Source: Rhizomicrobium palustre | Lineage (GTDB): Bacteria; Pseudomonadota; Alphaproteobacteria; Micropepsales; Micropepsaceae | Direction: 5' to 3' | Assembly (NCBI RefSeq): GCF_011761565.1 | Contig: NZ_JAASRM010000001.1 | Coordinates: forward strand, 2,976,139-3,040,138 | Length of the DNA stretch: 64,000 nt | In this document: positions 8,393 through 18,326 of the stretch, in pieces | How positions within the stretch are numbered: the first letter of the stretch is position 1 | Layout: each line of letters opens with the position of its first letter | Made by a program: the position numbers and the translations under genes | The notes under the pieces: generated by a model | What the model was told of the DNA's origin: nothing | Seen by the model: only the letters and a program-made list of their open reading frames with translations | Databases searched by the model: none

Positions 8393-9340
8393 TTACCCCG
8401 CCCGTTTCGCGGCCATTTTTTGCATCTTTTCGATGTCGCGGGCGTTGGTCCAGCGGCGGTGAATCCATAGCCATTGCGAAGGCCGGGTGCGGATGATGCG
8501 CTCTATCTCCGCATTAATGGTTTTGGTGATGGAGAGAATATCGGCCTCTTCATCACCGCTGGAGGGGGCGGCAATGGCGGGATGAATTGTGATTGCGAAA
8601 TGGGCGCCGTCTTTCCGCTCGCAGGAGACCGGCACCAGGGCTGATCCCAGCTTCAAGGCGAGGGCGGCAGGCGCGGGCGTGGTCATGGCATCGCGCCCGA
8701 AGAAGGGCGCAGGCACGCCTTCATAGGTTTTCTGATCCACCAGCAGGAACGCCGATTTGCCCTTGCGCAGCAGGGTGAAGATGCGCCGTGTTCCGGCCGC
8801 GCCTTTGGCGATCTGCTCGGAAGGGCCAAGCAGGCCGCGCTGGCGCGCGATATAAGCGGCGACATAGGGATTATTGGGTGGGCGGTTCACCAGCGCGCCA
8901 TCATATTTCAGATACATCGCGGCGGCGGGCATCACTTCCCAATTGGCAAAGTGGCCGGAGATGAACATCACGCCTTTGCCTGCGGCGATGGCCGCCTCGG
9001 CATGTTCGGTGCCTTCGATGGTGATGCGCCCGCCAGGGCCGAAGGTCATTTCGCCGAGATGGGCATATTCGGCGACCAAGCGGCCAAGGTTATCGCAATG
9101 CTCGCGCACAATGGCGTCGATCTCGGAGGGCTTTTTCTCAGGATAGGCTGCGGCGAGATTTTGATAAGCTATTTTCGCGGCGGGCAGGCGGGTGAAGATA
9201 TGCCGCCCGATGAAGCCGCCCAGCGCCGAAGCCCGGTCGACCCCCAAAATCTTGAACAGCCCCATAAACAGGAAAAACGGCACCGCTTCGGCGCGGTAGC
9301 GCAGCATCTTGGCAAAGGGAAGGGGCGCGTGGGTGCTCAT
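8393..9340 (-). CDS. Lipid A late acyltransferase (LpxL/HtrB family)
   Basis: Transfers a secondary acyl chain onto Kdo-lipid A at the inner membrane. The 315-residue protein has an N-terminal hydrophobic segment (about residues 18-45), the catalytic H-x4-E motif in SGHFANWEV, and the family C-terminus PSQWLWIHRRW. It is the last gene of the lipid A operon, 11 bases after lpxK, which supports the role. Whether it is LpxL- or LpxM-like, and which acyl chain it uses, cannot be seen. Confidence 0.88.
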   Translation of the reverse strand: MSTHAPLPFAKMLRYRAEAVPFFLFMGLFKILGVDRASALGGFIGRHIFTRLPAAKIAYQNLAAAYPEKKPSEIDAIVREHCDNLGRLVAEYAHLGEMTFGPGGRITIEGTEHAEAAIAAGKGVMFISGHFANWEVMPAAAMYLKYDGALVNRPPNNPYVAAYIARQRGLLGPSEQIAKGAAGTRRIFTLLRKGKSAFLLVDQKTYEGVPAPFFGRDAMTTPAPAALALKLGSALVPVSCERKDGAHFAITIHPAIAAPSSGDEEADILSITKTINAEIERIIRTRPSQWLWIHRRWTNARDIEKMQKMAAKRAG

Positions 9341-9351
9341 CCCCTCCGCCG

Positions 9352-10323
9352 CTAAACGGGGATGACCGCCCTGTCAAGCAGCCGGTCGAGTTCAGGTAGA
9401 GGCTCGATGGTGGCTGAGACCGGTAAAGCCTCGATATCCACCCGATCCTGCTCGGAAAGGCGGACGAAATCTTTTTCGGTGGTGAAAAGGGTGGCGCCCG
9501 CGGCACGGGCCTTAGCTTTGAGCCTTTCCAAATCCTGGGTCGTGTAGGCGTAATGATCGGCGAAGTCTTCGCGCCCCACCAGCTCGGCACCGAGATTTGT
9601 CAGCGTTGTGTAGAATTTCTCCGGCCGCCCAATCCCGGCAAAGGCGAAAACGCGCTGGCCCACCAGCGATTGGCCCCGCAACGGGGCGATGGTGGCGCGC
9701 AAGACCGGGCCGGAAAAGCCAGGCAGGTCGGGAGAGCCTTCGCCCGCAATGACGACGGCATCGGCGCGGGCTAGACCTGTTAGGGCAGGCTCGCGCAAAG
9801 GCCCCGCGGGCAATACCTCGCGATTGCCAAAACCCTTGGCGCCATCGACGACTACGATCGACAGATCCTTGGCGAGGGCGAAATTCTGATGCCCGTCATC
9901 CATGATGACGACATCGGCGCCACGCGAGACGGCAAGCTCAGCTCCGGCGGCGCGATTGCGCGAGACCACCGTGGCGGCCTTGCGCGAGAGCAGAAGCGGT
10001 TCGTCGCCCACCTCATGGGCCTTATGGCTTTTGGAGACGACGAGGGGGCCTTTCAAGTTGCCGCCATAGCCGCGGCTGAGGAAGAAGGGATTGAGCCCGC
10101 GCGCGATCACAGCGTCCGCCACCGCGATGGCGATGGGCGTTTTGCCTGTGCCGCCCACGCTGATATTGCCGACGCAGATTACTGGCACGCGCAGCTTATG
10201 CGGCTTGGCGCGCTTGGCCTTGATGACACCTGCGAGCGCGTAGAACATGCCAAGCGGGCGCAGCGCGTCCACCGCGATTTGCGCGAAAATATCGTTCCGC
10301 TCCCAGAAATCAGGCGCGCGCAT
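9352..10323 (-). CDS. lpxK: Tetraacyldisaccharide 4'-kinase
   Basis: Phosphorylates the 4' position of the lipid A disaccharide precursor, giving lipid IVA. The 323-residue protein has an N-terminal membrane-associated helix (LRPLGMFYALAGVI), a P-loop (GNISVGGTGKTPIAIAV), a DDGHQNFAL motif (the DDGxQ signature), and the KARAAGATLFTTEKDFVRL region. Its start overlaps the end of waaA by 14 bases, so translation is probably coupled. Confidence 0.95.
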   Translation of the reverse strand: MRAPDFWERNDIFAQIAVDALRPLGMFYALAGVIKAKRAKPHKLRVPVICVGNISVGGTGKTPIAIAVADAVIARGLNPFFLSRGYGGNLKGPLVVSKSHKAHEVGDEPLLLSRKAATVVSRNRAAGAELAVSRGADVVIMDDGHQNFALAKDLSIVVVDGAKGFGNREVLPAGPLREPALTGLARADAVVIAGEGSPDLPGFSGPVLRATIAPLRGQSLVGQRVFAFAGIGRPEKFYTTLTNLGAELVGREDFADHYAYTTQDLERLKAKARAAGATLFTTEKDFVRLSEQDRVDIEALPVSATIEPLPELDRLLDRAVIPV

Positions 10324-11578
10324 CGAGCATCTTCTTCACAGCAGCAATGGTTTTGGCGACAGCACCGCCCAAGGTCTCAGCGCCCGCAAGGGCCTTCTGG
10401 CCGAGGATTTCAGCGGCTTTGGGGTCTTCAAATAGCGGGCGCGCCGCCGCGATGATTTCCGGCGCGCTATGGACAAGGCCAACGCCTTGCGCCGCGAAAA
10501 TCGCTTCATAGGCGGTGGTGAAGTTGAAGGTGTGCGGGCCCGCCAGCACGGCGCAGCCGAGTTTCGCCGGTTCAAGCGGATTTTGTCCGCCATGGCGGAT
10601 CAGGCTGCCGCCGACAAAGGCAAATCGGGCGAGGCGATAGTAAAGCCCCATCTCGCCGATCGTGTCGCCGATATAGATCGCGGTGGAAGTATCGGGCAGT
10701 TCGCCTTGGCCCCGGCGCTTGGTGGCACGTGTGCCGCAGAGGCTGGCGATATCGCCGCCGCGTTCGGGATGGCGCGGCACGATGACGGTGAGAAGGTCGG
10801 GAAAGAGCCGCTTCAGCGCATCATGCGCGGGCAGGAGCGTGACCTCTTCGCCTTGATGGGTTTGCGCGGCGAGGAAGACCGGGCGGCTGCCAATGGCGTT
10901 TTGCAGATGCGCGAGCTTGTTGGGATCGACCGGCAGCATCGGGGAATCTGCTTTCAAGCTGCCTGCGACCTGCACATCCGGCGCACCCAATTTCTGGAAG
11001 CGGGCGGCGATGTCTTCATCTTGCGCGAGGCAGACATCAAAGGCAGAGAGCAAAGCGGCGGCGCTGGTGGGCACGCGTTTCCAGCTTTGGTACGAGCGCT
11101 CGGAAATGCGCGCATTGACCTGGGCGAGGCGCACACCGCGCGCGCGGGCATTCAGGATCAGATTGGGCCAGATATCGGAATCGACAAACAGGCCGGCATC
11201 CGGTTTCCAGTAGTCGAGAAACTTTGCGGTGGCGGCGGGGGTATCGACTGGCACAAATTGATGAATGGCTTTTTCCGGCAAGCGCTGCTGCATCACGGTA
11301 GCCGAGGTGACCGTGCCGCTGGTGAGCAGGACATGGCAATCGAATGCCGCAAGCAGTGCGTCGATCAAGGGCAGGGCAGCAACGCATTCGCCGACGCTGG
11401 CGCCATGCACCCAAATGATCTGCCCTTCAGGACGCGGCAGGGAGGCACAGCCCAAGCGTTCATTGCCACGGCTTAAGTGTTCCTTGCCGCGGGTCTGGCG
11501 GCGGCGCAGCAAGAGCGGCACGGCAGGCGAGAGCATGCGGGTGACAAAGCGGTACGCGGAAAGTCCAAGCGAGGCCAT
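10310..11578 (-). CDS. waaA: 3-deoxy-D-manno-octulosonic acid transferase
   Basis: Adds Kdo to lipid IVA from CMP-Kdo. The 422-residue protein starts with a membrane anchor segment, then the N-terminal GT30 domain (IWVHGASVGECVAALPLI, LLTSGTVTSATVMQQRL) and a C-terminal GT-B domain with VIVPRHPERGGDI and HGGQNPLEPAKLGCAVLAGP. All are hallmarks of KdtA/WaaA. It overlaps the ABC exporter stop by one base upstream and lpxK by 14 bases downstream. Confidence 0.96.
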   Translation of the reverse strand: MASLGLSAYRFVTRMLSPAVPLLLRRRQTRGKEHLSRGNERLGCASLPRPEGQIIWVHGASVGECVAALPLIDALLAAFDCHVLLTSGTVTSATVMQQRLPEKAIHQFVPVDTPAATAKFLDYWKPDAGLFVDSDIWPNLILNARARGVRLAQVNARISERSYQSWKRVPTSAAALLSAFDVCLAQDEDIAARFQKLGAPDVQVAGSLKADSPMLPVDPNKLAHLQNAIGSRPVFLAAQTHQGEEVTLLPAHDALKRLFPDLLTVIVPRHPERGGDIASLCGTRATKRRGQGELPDTSTAIYIGDTIGEMGLYYRLARFAFVGGSLIRHGGQNPLEPAKLGCAVLAGPHTFNFTTAYEAIFAAQGVGLVHSAPEIIAAARPLFEDPKAAEILGQKALAGAETLGGAVAKTIAAVKKMLDARA

Positions 11579-13401
11579 TACGCACCCTCCGCCGGAAGCG
11601 GTTCGTCATGCTGATAGAGCCGCGCATAAAGCCCGTTCAGCGCCAGAAGCTCGGCGTGATTGCCCGCTTCGGCAACGCGGCCTTGGTCCAGCACATAAAG
11701 CTTATCGGCATCGGCGACGGTGGAAAGGCGATGGGCAATCACGATGGTGGTACGGTTCTTCATCAAACGGGTGAGCGCTTCCTGCACCTGACGTTCGCTC
11801 TCGGTGTCGAGGGCGGAGGTCGCCTCGTCGAGCAGCAGGATGGGGGCGTTGCGCAACATGGCGCGGGCGATGGCGATGCGCTGGCGCTGTCCGCCGGAAA
11901 GCTTCAGGCCGCCTTCGCCCGCCTTGGTGTCATAGCCTTGCGGCAGGGCGGTGATGAACTCATGCGCGGCAGCATCTTTGGCGGCTTGTTCGATCTCGGC
12001 CCGCGTCGCGCCGGGGCGGCCCATGGCGATATTGGTGGCGATGCTTTCGTCGAACAGGATCGGCTCTTGCGTCACGAGCGCGATGGCGCCGCGCAGGCTT
12101 TGCAGCGTCACGCCGCGAATATCCTGCCCATCGATGGTGATGCGTCCCGCTTGGGCTTCGTAGAAGCGCAGGAGCAGATTGAAGAGTGTGGTTTTGCCGG
12201 AGCCGGATGGTCCCACCAGCGCCACTTTGCTGCCGGGCGCGATTTCGAGATCGATGCCACGCACGGCGGGCGTTTCGGCATAAGCGAATGAGACATTCTC
12301 GAAGCGCACCGCGCCGCCTTGTGTCACGGCGAGGTCTTTGGCGCCTTGTGCATCGACGATTTCGGGCTTGGCATCGATGACGGCAAACACGCGGTTGGCG
12401 GCGGTGAGGCCGCTCGAAGCAATGGTGAAGACCTGGCTCAAATTGCGGATCGGCTGCAGCGCCAGAAGCATCGCGCCCATGAAGGTGATGAACTGATCGG
12501 CGCTGACCTCGCCATGCGCGGTCTGATAGAGCGCGTAATAGATCACGCCCGCGCTGACGAGACCGGAAAAGATATCTGTCACCGGCACGGCAGAGGCTCT
12601 GCGGCGCGCGAGTTTGACGAGATGCTTTAAGCGTTCGGAAAGACGCGCATCGGCCGCCTTGGAGACATGGGCTTCAAGCCCATAGGCCTTGATCACGCGG
12701 CGGCCATCCAGCGCCTCGGCGATGGCGGTGGAAAGCGAGCCGGTCTGTTCCATATTGCGCTGGGTGGTGCGTTTGATGGAGCCACCAATCTTGCCCATGG
12801 CCCAGGCGACGCCCGGCACTGCCAGAATGCCGATCACCATCAACTGCCAATCGGCATAGATCATCACCGCGATGAGCGCGATGAGCTGCACGAGTTCCAG
12901 GGCCACCGCCGCCACGCCGCGCGAAATCGCATCGCGCATCAAGGTGGCGTCGTAGAGAAAATTGGAGACGAAGGTGCCCGAATGCACCGCGTTCAACGCG
13001 GCAAGATCGCGCCGCACCAGGGCGTGGAACATATCGCGTTGGCAGAATGTCACCACCCGCTCGCCGATACTGTCGAGGCGCGATTGCTGCACATAATAGG
13101 CGACAGCGCGGATCCACAAAATCGCCACCACGGACAAAGGCAGGCTCCAGATGGCGCGGCCTTCGCCGAACAGCATCTTGGCGGTGCCAGTTTGGGTGGC
13201 CGCGCTCTGATGGCCGAACAACACACCGGTCGCCGGGCCCAAAAGCCAAGCTAGCGCGGCGGTGCAGATGGCATAAAGCGCCATGAAGGCGATGGCGAGG
13301 ATCAGCGTGCCACGCTGGTCGCGCAAATAATCCCGCGCAATCCGGCGCAGGATTTGGGACGTAGGGGCTGAAGGCTCGCTCATGGCGGCGGGGTGTAGCA
13401 T
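11578..13401 (-). CDS. msbA: MsbA-like lipid A exporter ABC transporter
   Basis: A 607-residue half-transporter with an N-terminal six-helix exporter domain (about residues 20-340) fused to an ATPase domain. The ATPase has Walker A (GPSGSGKTTLF), Q loop (LVTQEPILFDESI), signature (LSGGQRQRIAIARAM), Walker B (PILLLDEATSALD) and H loop (IAHRLSTV). It sits directly before waaA and lpxK, so flipping lipid A-core across the inner membrane is the likely role. ATG at 13401 follows AGGGCGG; the in-frame ATG at 13383 is an alternative start without an evident Shine-Dalgarno. Confidence 0.9.
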   Translation of the reverse strand: MLHPAAMSEPSAPTSQILRRIARDYLRDQRGTLILAIAFMALYAICTAALAWLLGPATGVLFGHQSAATQTGTAKMLFGEGRAIWSLPLSVVAILWIRAVAYYVQQSRLDSIGERVVTFCQRDMFHALVRRDLAALNAVHSGTFVSNFLYDATLMRDAISRGVAAVALELVQLIALIAVMIYADWQLMVIGILAVPGVAWAMGKIGGSIKRTTQRNMEQTGSLSTAIAEALDGRRVIKAYGLEAHVSKAADARLSERLKHLVKLARRRASAVPVTDIFSGLVSAGVIYYALYQTAHGEVSADQFITFMGAMLLALQPIRNLSQVFTIASSGLTAANRVFAVIDAKPEIVDAQGAKDLAVTQGGAVRFENVSFAYAETPAVRGIDLEIAPGSKVALVGPSGSGKTTLFNLLLRFYEAQAGRITIDGQDIRGVTLQSLRGAIALVTQEPILFDESIATNIAMGRPGATRAEIEQAAKDAAAHEFITALPQGYDTKAGEGGLKLSGGQRQRIAIARAMLRNAPILLLDEATSALDTESERQVQEALTRLMKNRTTIVIAHRLSTVADADKLYVLDQGRVAEAGNHAELLALNGLYARLYQHDEPLPAEGA

Positions 13402-13444
13402 GGCGCCGCCCTAGGGGGTAGGGCCCAAGGCAAATGGCTTGGGA

Positions 13445-13672
13445 TCACTCAGGCTGCATAAGGCGGTGAATATGCACGACAAAATAGCGCATGGCAGCGT
13501 TATCAACGGTCGCCTGGGCTTTGGCTTTCCAGGCTGCATGGGCGGCCTGATAGTTGGGGAAAATCCCCACCACGTCGAGCTTTTCCAGATCCTTGAAGGT
13601 GATGTTATCGGGCGAGGTCAGCTCGCCGCCAAAGACCAGATGCAGGAGTTGGGTGGGTTCGACGTCGCTCAT
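13445..13672 (-). CDS. DUF4170 domain protein
   Basis: A 75-residue protein matching DUF4170, a small alphaproteobacterial family that commonly sits in this lipid A gene order. Visible features are HLVFGGEL near the start, an IFPNYQAAHAAWKAKAQATVD block and a C-terminal YFVVHIHRLM. No signal or membrane segment. Function unknown; its fixed position between the CysQ-like phosphatase and the ABC exporter suggests a link to envelope assembly. Confidence 0.85.
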   Translation of the reverse strand: MSDVEPTQLLHLVFGGELTSPDNITFKDLEKLDVVGIFPNYQAAHAAWKAKAQATVDNAAMRYFVVHIHRLMQPE

Positions 13673-13689
13673 GGCTTGTCCTTATAGGC

Positions 13690-14481
13690 CTATTGGTTCT
13701 GATCAATCCGGTTTCGCAATATAGCGTGCAGATGAGGACCCGCGGCCAGAACATTGGGCTGGATCACGGCGGGCGCATTATAGACCGGGGATGCGCCTTC
13801 CAGGCTGGTCATGATCCCGCCCGCCTCGCGCAAAATGATGTCGGCCGCGGCCACGTCCCAATCATGCAGCGCCTGCATGGTGAGGGCGGCATCGAACTTT
13901 CCCGCCGCCACAAGCGCGATGCGATAGGCGATGGAATTCGGATTCTCGACATGCATCTCAGGCCAGGGCTGTTGCCAGCGCGGGTTGTTGAGCGTGGTTT
14001 TGCTCGCAAGCAGCCGGATGCCGTCCAAGCCTTCGCAAGGGCGCACCGAAATGCGTTCCCCGTTCAAAAAGGCGCCTTCGCCCTTGGCGGCGGAGAAGCA
14101 TTCCTCGGTCATCGGGTTATAGACGACGCCGGTCACCGGCTGGCCGTCTTCCACAATGCCGACACAGACGGTGAAATGCGGACGGCGCTTGACGAAGGCG
14201 AGTGTGCCGTCGATGGGATCGACCACGAAAATGCGCTTTGCAGAAAACCGCGAATTGTCGTCCTCGTTTTCTTCCGACAGCCAAGCGTAATCTGGCCGCG
14301 CCTTGCGCAAATGCTCGGTCAGATAGGCGTTGACGGCAAGATCGGCCTCGGTGACCGGGCTGCCATCGGATTTGTGTTTGGTGTTGAAATCGCGCGCGGC
14401 AATCTCGCGGGCAATCGCACCCGCTTCCAAAACCACGCGCGTCACCAGCGCGACGTCACTCTCTGACTTAAGCTCCGGCAA
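13690..14481 (-). CDS. Inositol monophosphatase family (CysQ-like) phosphatase
   Basis: A 263-residue Mg-dependent phosphatase. The metal-binding signatures are intact: WLSEENEDD (the E of motif 1), DPIDGTLAFVKRRPHFTV (DxxDGT motif) and WDVAAADIILREAGG (WD motif). The sequence is closest in layout to 3'(2'),5'-bisphosphate nucleotidase (CysQ), but inositol-1-phosphate or histidinol-phosphate cannot be excluded from motifs alone. Its start overlaps the pmbA stop by 14 bases, putting it in the lipid A operon. Confidence 0.85.
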   Translation of the reverse strand: MPELKSESDVALVTRVVLEAGAIAREIAARDFNTKHKSDGSPVTEADLAVNAYLTEHLRKARPDYAWLSEENEDDNSRFSAKRIFVVDPIDGTLAFVKRRPHFTVCVGIVEDGQPVTGVVYNPMTEECFSAAKGEGAFLNGERISVRPCEGLDGIRLLASKTTLNNPRWQQPWPEMHVENPNSIAYRIALVAAGKFDAALTMQALHDWDVAAADIILREAGGIMTSLEGASPVYNAPAVIQPNVLAAGPHLHAILRNRIDQNQ

Positions 14482-15805
14482 CGGTCATACCCTCGATACG
14501 GCAGGTGGGTGCATTCGTGCCATAACGGAACACGAGGTCATCGGCGGGGGTGAGGCGCTTATACATGTCGCGCAAATTGCCCGCGATGGTCACTTCCGAG
14601 ACCGGATAGGCGATCTTGCCTTTCTCGATCCAGAAGCCAGCCGCGCCACGGCTATAATCACCGGTGACCGAATTGACGCCCATCCCCATCAGCTCGGTGA
14701 CATAGAAGCCTTCTTCAATGTCGCTGATCAGCTCTTCCACCGACACGGTGCCCGGCAGCATGTAGAAGTTCGTCGCCGAAGGATGCGGCGGGCCGCCGGT
14801 GCCGCGCGCGGCATGGCCGGTGGTGGCAAGGCCCAACTGGCGGGCGCTGGCGCAATCGAGCAGCCAAGTCTTCAAGACGCCGTCCTCAATCACCGCCATC
14901 TTGCGGTTGGCGACGCCTTCGCCGTCGAACGGTTTGGAGCGCAGGCCACGCACGCGATGGGGATCATCCACGATGGTGATATTGGGCGAGAAGATTTCCT
15001 GGCCCATGCTCTCTTTCAAAAAGCTCACGCCGCGCGCAATAGCATTGCCCGAAATGGCGCCTGCGAGATGGCCGATAAGCCCCGCCGATTCGCGCGGATC
15101 GAACACCACCGGCACGGCCTGGCTTTTGGCTTTGCGGGGATTGAGGCGGGCGAGGGTACGCTCGGCGGCGCGCTTGCCGATAAGCTCAGGGCTATCCAGA
15201 TCGGCTGAGCGGCGGGCGCTCGAATACTCGTAATCGCGCTCCATCTCGGTGCCGTCACCGGCCAGAACCGCAACCCCGATGGAATGGCTGGTGCCGGCAT
15301 AGTGCCCGAAAAAGCCCTCAGAGGTGGCGAGCGCAATAGAGGTGCGCCCGAAGCTGGCGCCGCCGCCTTCCGAATTGGTGATCCCAGTAACCGCCATGGC
15401 GGCGCCTTCCACGACCCGGGCCCGCTCCACCAGAAGATCGGCGGAGGGTTCTTCGCTGTCTTCCAGATCCAAGGGCGGGAAATCGCGGGCCAACAACTCG
15501 CGCGGCGCGAGCATGGCGAATTTATCTTCTGGCGCGAGCTTTGCCATGCTGACGGCGCGACCGGGCAGGGTGTCCAGCGACTCCTTGGAGAAATCGGTGG
15601 AGGAGACAAAGGCCACTTTCTGGCCGACGAAGACGCGAAGCCCGACATCGCTGGATTCGGACCGTTCCACGTCCTCCAGATTGCCCAAGCGATAGGAAAC
15701 GCTGCTCGAAACATTCTCGACAAACAGCGCGTCTGCGGCGTCGGCCCCGGCTTTTTTGGCGGCGGCGATCAGGCCCTGAATCAGGCCTTCAGCATCGATT
15801 TTCAT
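14468..15805 (-). CDS. pmbA: TldE/PmbA-type metallopeptidase subunit
   Basis: A 445-residue TldD/TldE-family protein lacking the HExxxH site, as expected for the TldE (PmbA) half of the heterodimeric protease that processes modified peptides and helps degrade CcdA antitoxin in E. coli. Typical regions include VSYRLGNLEDVERSES near the N-terminus, PVVFDPRESAGLIGHLAGAI, and the C-terminal GVNSVTGDYSRGAAGFWIE. The catalytic partner tldD is in the same window at 41990-43408, next to a ccdAB-like pair. Here pmbA leads the lipid A operon. Confidence 0.92.
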   Translation of the reverse strand: MKIDAEGLIQGLIAAAKKAGADAADALFVENVSSSVSYRLGNLEDVERSESSDVGLRVFVGQKVAFVSSTDFSKESLDTLPGRAVSMAKLAPEDKFAMLAPRELLARDFPPLDLEDSEEPSADLLVERARVVEGAAMAVTGITNSEGGGASFGRTSIALATSEGFFGHYAGTSHSIGVAVLAGDGTEMERDYEYSSARRSADLDSPELIGKRAAERTLARLNPRKAKSQAVPVVFDPRESAGLIGHLAGAISGNAIARGVSFLKESMGQEIFSPNITIVDDPHRVRGLRSKPFDGEGVANRKMAVIEDGVLKTWLLDCASARQLGLATTGHAARGTGGPPHPSATNFYMLPGTVSVEELISDIEEGFYVTELMGMGVNSVTGDYSRGAAGFWIEKGKIAYPVSEVTIAGNLRDMYKRLTPADDLVFRYGTNAPTCRIEGMTVAGA

Positions 15806-15849
15806 AGGCCCGTTTTCGCCCGCCCGGGCCGGGAAGGCAAGCGGAACCG

Positions 15850-16803
15850 CTAATGAGCGTCGGCAGCGGTCAGGGCGAGTTTTTTGTTGGGGAAATCGAA
15901 ATAGAGGTGGAGCTGGCTGAGGGCCTTGAGACCAAGTCTCACGTCCCCGAAGGAATAGCAGGTGATGAGCACCGTTCCGCCCCCCTGATGGCCGAAATGC
16001 TCATGGCCGTCGCAGCGGGCATCGTCCGGCTCCCCCTTCAGGCGCATCAGCGGGTTGTTGACCTTCACGCCGCCCTCCGCCGCAAGTTCCTTGAACCGGT
16101 AAAGATAGATCGGCTTTTCGCTGGCGGGGACGGTTTTGACACCGGGGGAGTCTTTGGACAGGCCAAATTTGTCATGCGCCACCCGGAAAGATATCTCCGA
16201 GCCCTGATCCACGGTGGAGAAGGTGACATTCACTGGCTGGCCGTCCAGGGTGAAGCTCGCCATCGGCTTTTTCAGCGTCTTGGTCTCGAAGGGGACTTCG
16301 GCATATTGCTTCGCCCAATAGCCGCCGATATCGGTGCAACCGCCTAAAAGATTGATCTTGGCCGCGGCGAAATCAAACTCGATGCCGAAATTGCCAAGGA
16401 TATCCATACCGAGAGAGCCAACCAGTTCGGGATCGCGGAAATTGCCGGGCAGGACGATCATTTCCATCCGCCCGCCCTCGGCGTGGCCGAGCTTCAGGCT
16501 GCGCACAAAGGCATAGTCCTTCGCCATGCCGAACTCGGTCGTGATCGTCACCTGCCGATTGATGATGCGCTTGGTCAGCTTTTCGCTGTCGGCGAAACCC
16601 TGGGTGATGAAAGAGTTCATCGAGGAAACATCGATGAGCATGTTATGGGGCGCGCCGTCGATTTCCACCGTTGCGGCAACCGCGCCGCTTGGCTCATGCA
16701 CCATGGGGAAAGAGGCTGTGAGGGTGGGCTTGCAGTCGCTTGCCGCGGAGGCGGTGCCAGTTGCCGCTGCCAGAGCCAAAACGGCCATCACGATCTTACG
16801 CAT
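15850..16803 (-). CDS. Exported two-lobed retropepsin-like protein
   Basis: A 317-residue protein with a Sec signal peptide (cleaved after about ATGTASA). The mature part looks like two aspartic-protease-like lobes. Lobe 1 has MLIDVSSMNSFI where retropepsins have the D-T/S-G triad, followed by the usual LGMDILGNFGIEFDF hairpin. Lobe 2 has TVDQGSEISF in the equivalent place. Both aspartates are kept but the following residues deviate (DVS, DQG), so catalysis is doubtful. Function unknown. It lies 44 bases downstream of the pmbA start side, in a separate unit. Confidence 0.6.
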   Translation of the reverse strand: MRKIVMAVLALAAATGTASAASDCKPTLTASFPMVHEPSGAVAATVEIDGAPHNMLIDVSSMNSFITQGFADSEKLTKRIINRQVTITTEFGMAKDYAFVRSLKLGHAEGGRMEMIVLPGNFRDPELVGSLGMDILGNFGIEFDFAAAKINLLGGCTDIGGYWAKQYAEVPFETKTLKKPMASFTLDGQPVNVTFSTVDQGSEISFRVAHDKFGLSKDSPGVKTVPASEKPIYLYRFKELAAEGGVKVNNPLMRLKGEPDDARCDGHEHFGHQGGGTVLITCYSFGDVRLGLKALSQLHLYFDFPNKKLALTAADAH

Positions 16804-16892
16804 ATAGTCCCCCGCTCATGCGAAATGCTTTGCACAAGCGCGGTGTTTTGCAAGTGAATGTTGCCCAACTCACCTGCGGCCAAATCGAAAAA

Positions 16893-16929
16893 CGGGAAAA
16901 ACAACAGGGGCGGGTGCGGCCCCTGTTGT
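16893..16929 (-). terminator. Rho-independent terminator of the CE1 esterase gene
   Basis: A perfect 10-bp stem, ACAACAGGGG at 16901-16910 pairing with CCCCTGTTGT at 16920-16929, with a 9-base loop. On the minus strand it is followed by TTTTTCCCGTTTTTC, a U-rich run. It starts 14 bases after the esterase stop codon at 16944. This is the clearest intrinsic terminator in the window. Confidence 0.8.
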
Positions 16930-16943
16930 CCTAAGTCGCAGCG

Positions 16944-18293
<1,350 letters not shown>

Positions 18294-18294
18294 T

Positions 18295-18310
18295 TATAAT
18301 TGTCCGACAA
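18295..18310 (+). promoter_or_regulatory. -10 box overlapping an operator-like palindrome
   Basis: TATAAT at 18295-18300 lies 26 bases before the GH43 start and runs directly into TTGTCCGACAA at 18300-18310, a perfect inverted repeat with a one-base centre. Its TnGTnnnACnA pattern resembles sites bound by FadR-subfamily GntR regulators. The location at the expected transcription start would suit repression. No convincing -35 is visible. No regulator gene is adjacent. Confidence 0.4.
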
Positions 18311-18326
18311 ATATAAAGTGCGGGGA

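Noticed and set aside
13418-13445. Hairpin CCCAAG/CTTGGG between DUF4170 and the ABC exporter gene
   Set aside because: Short stem, no U run, and it would interrupt an otherwise continuous operon.
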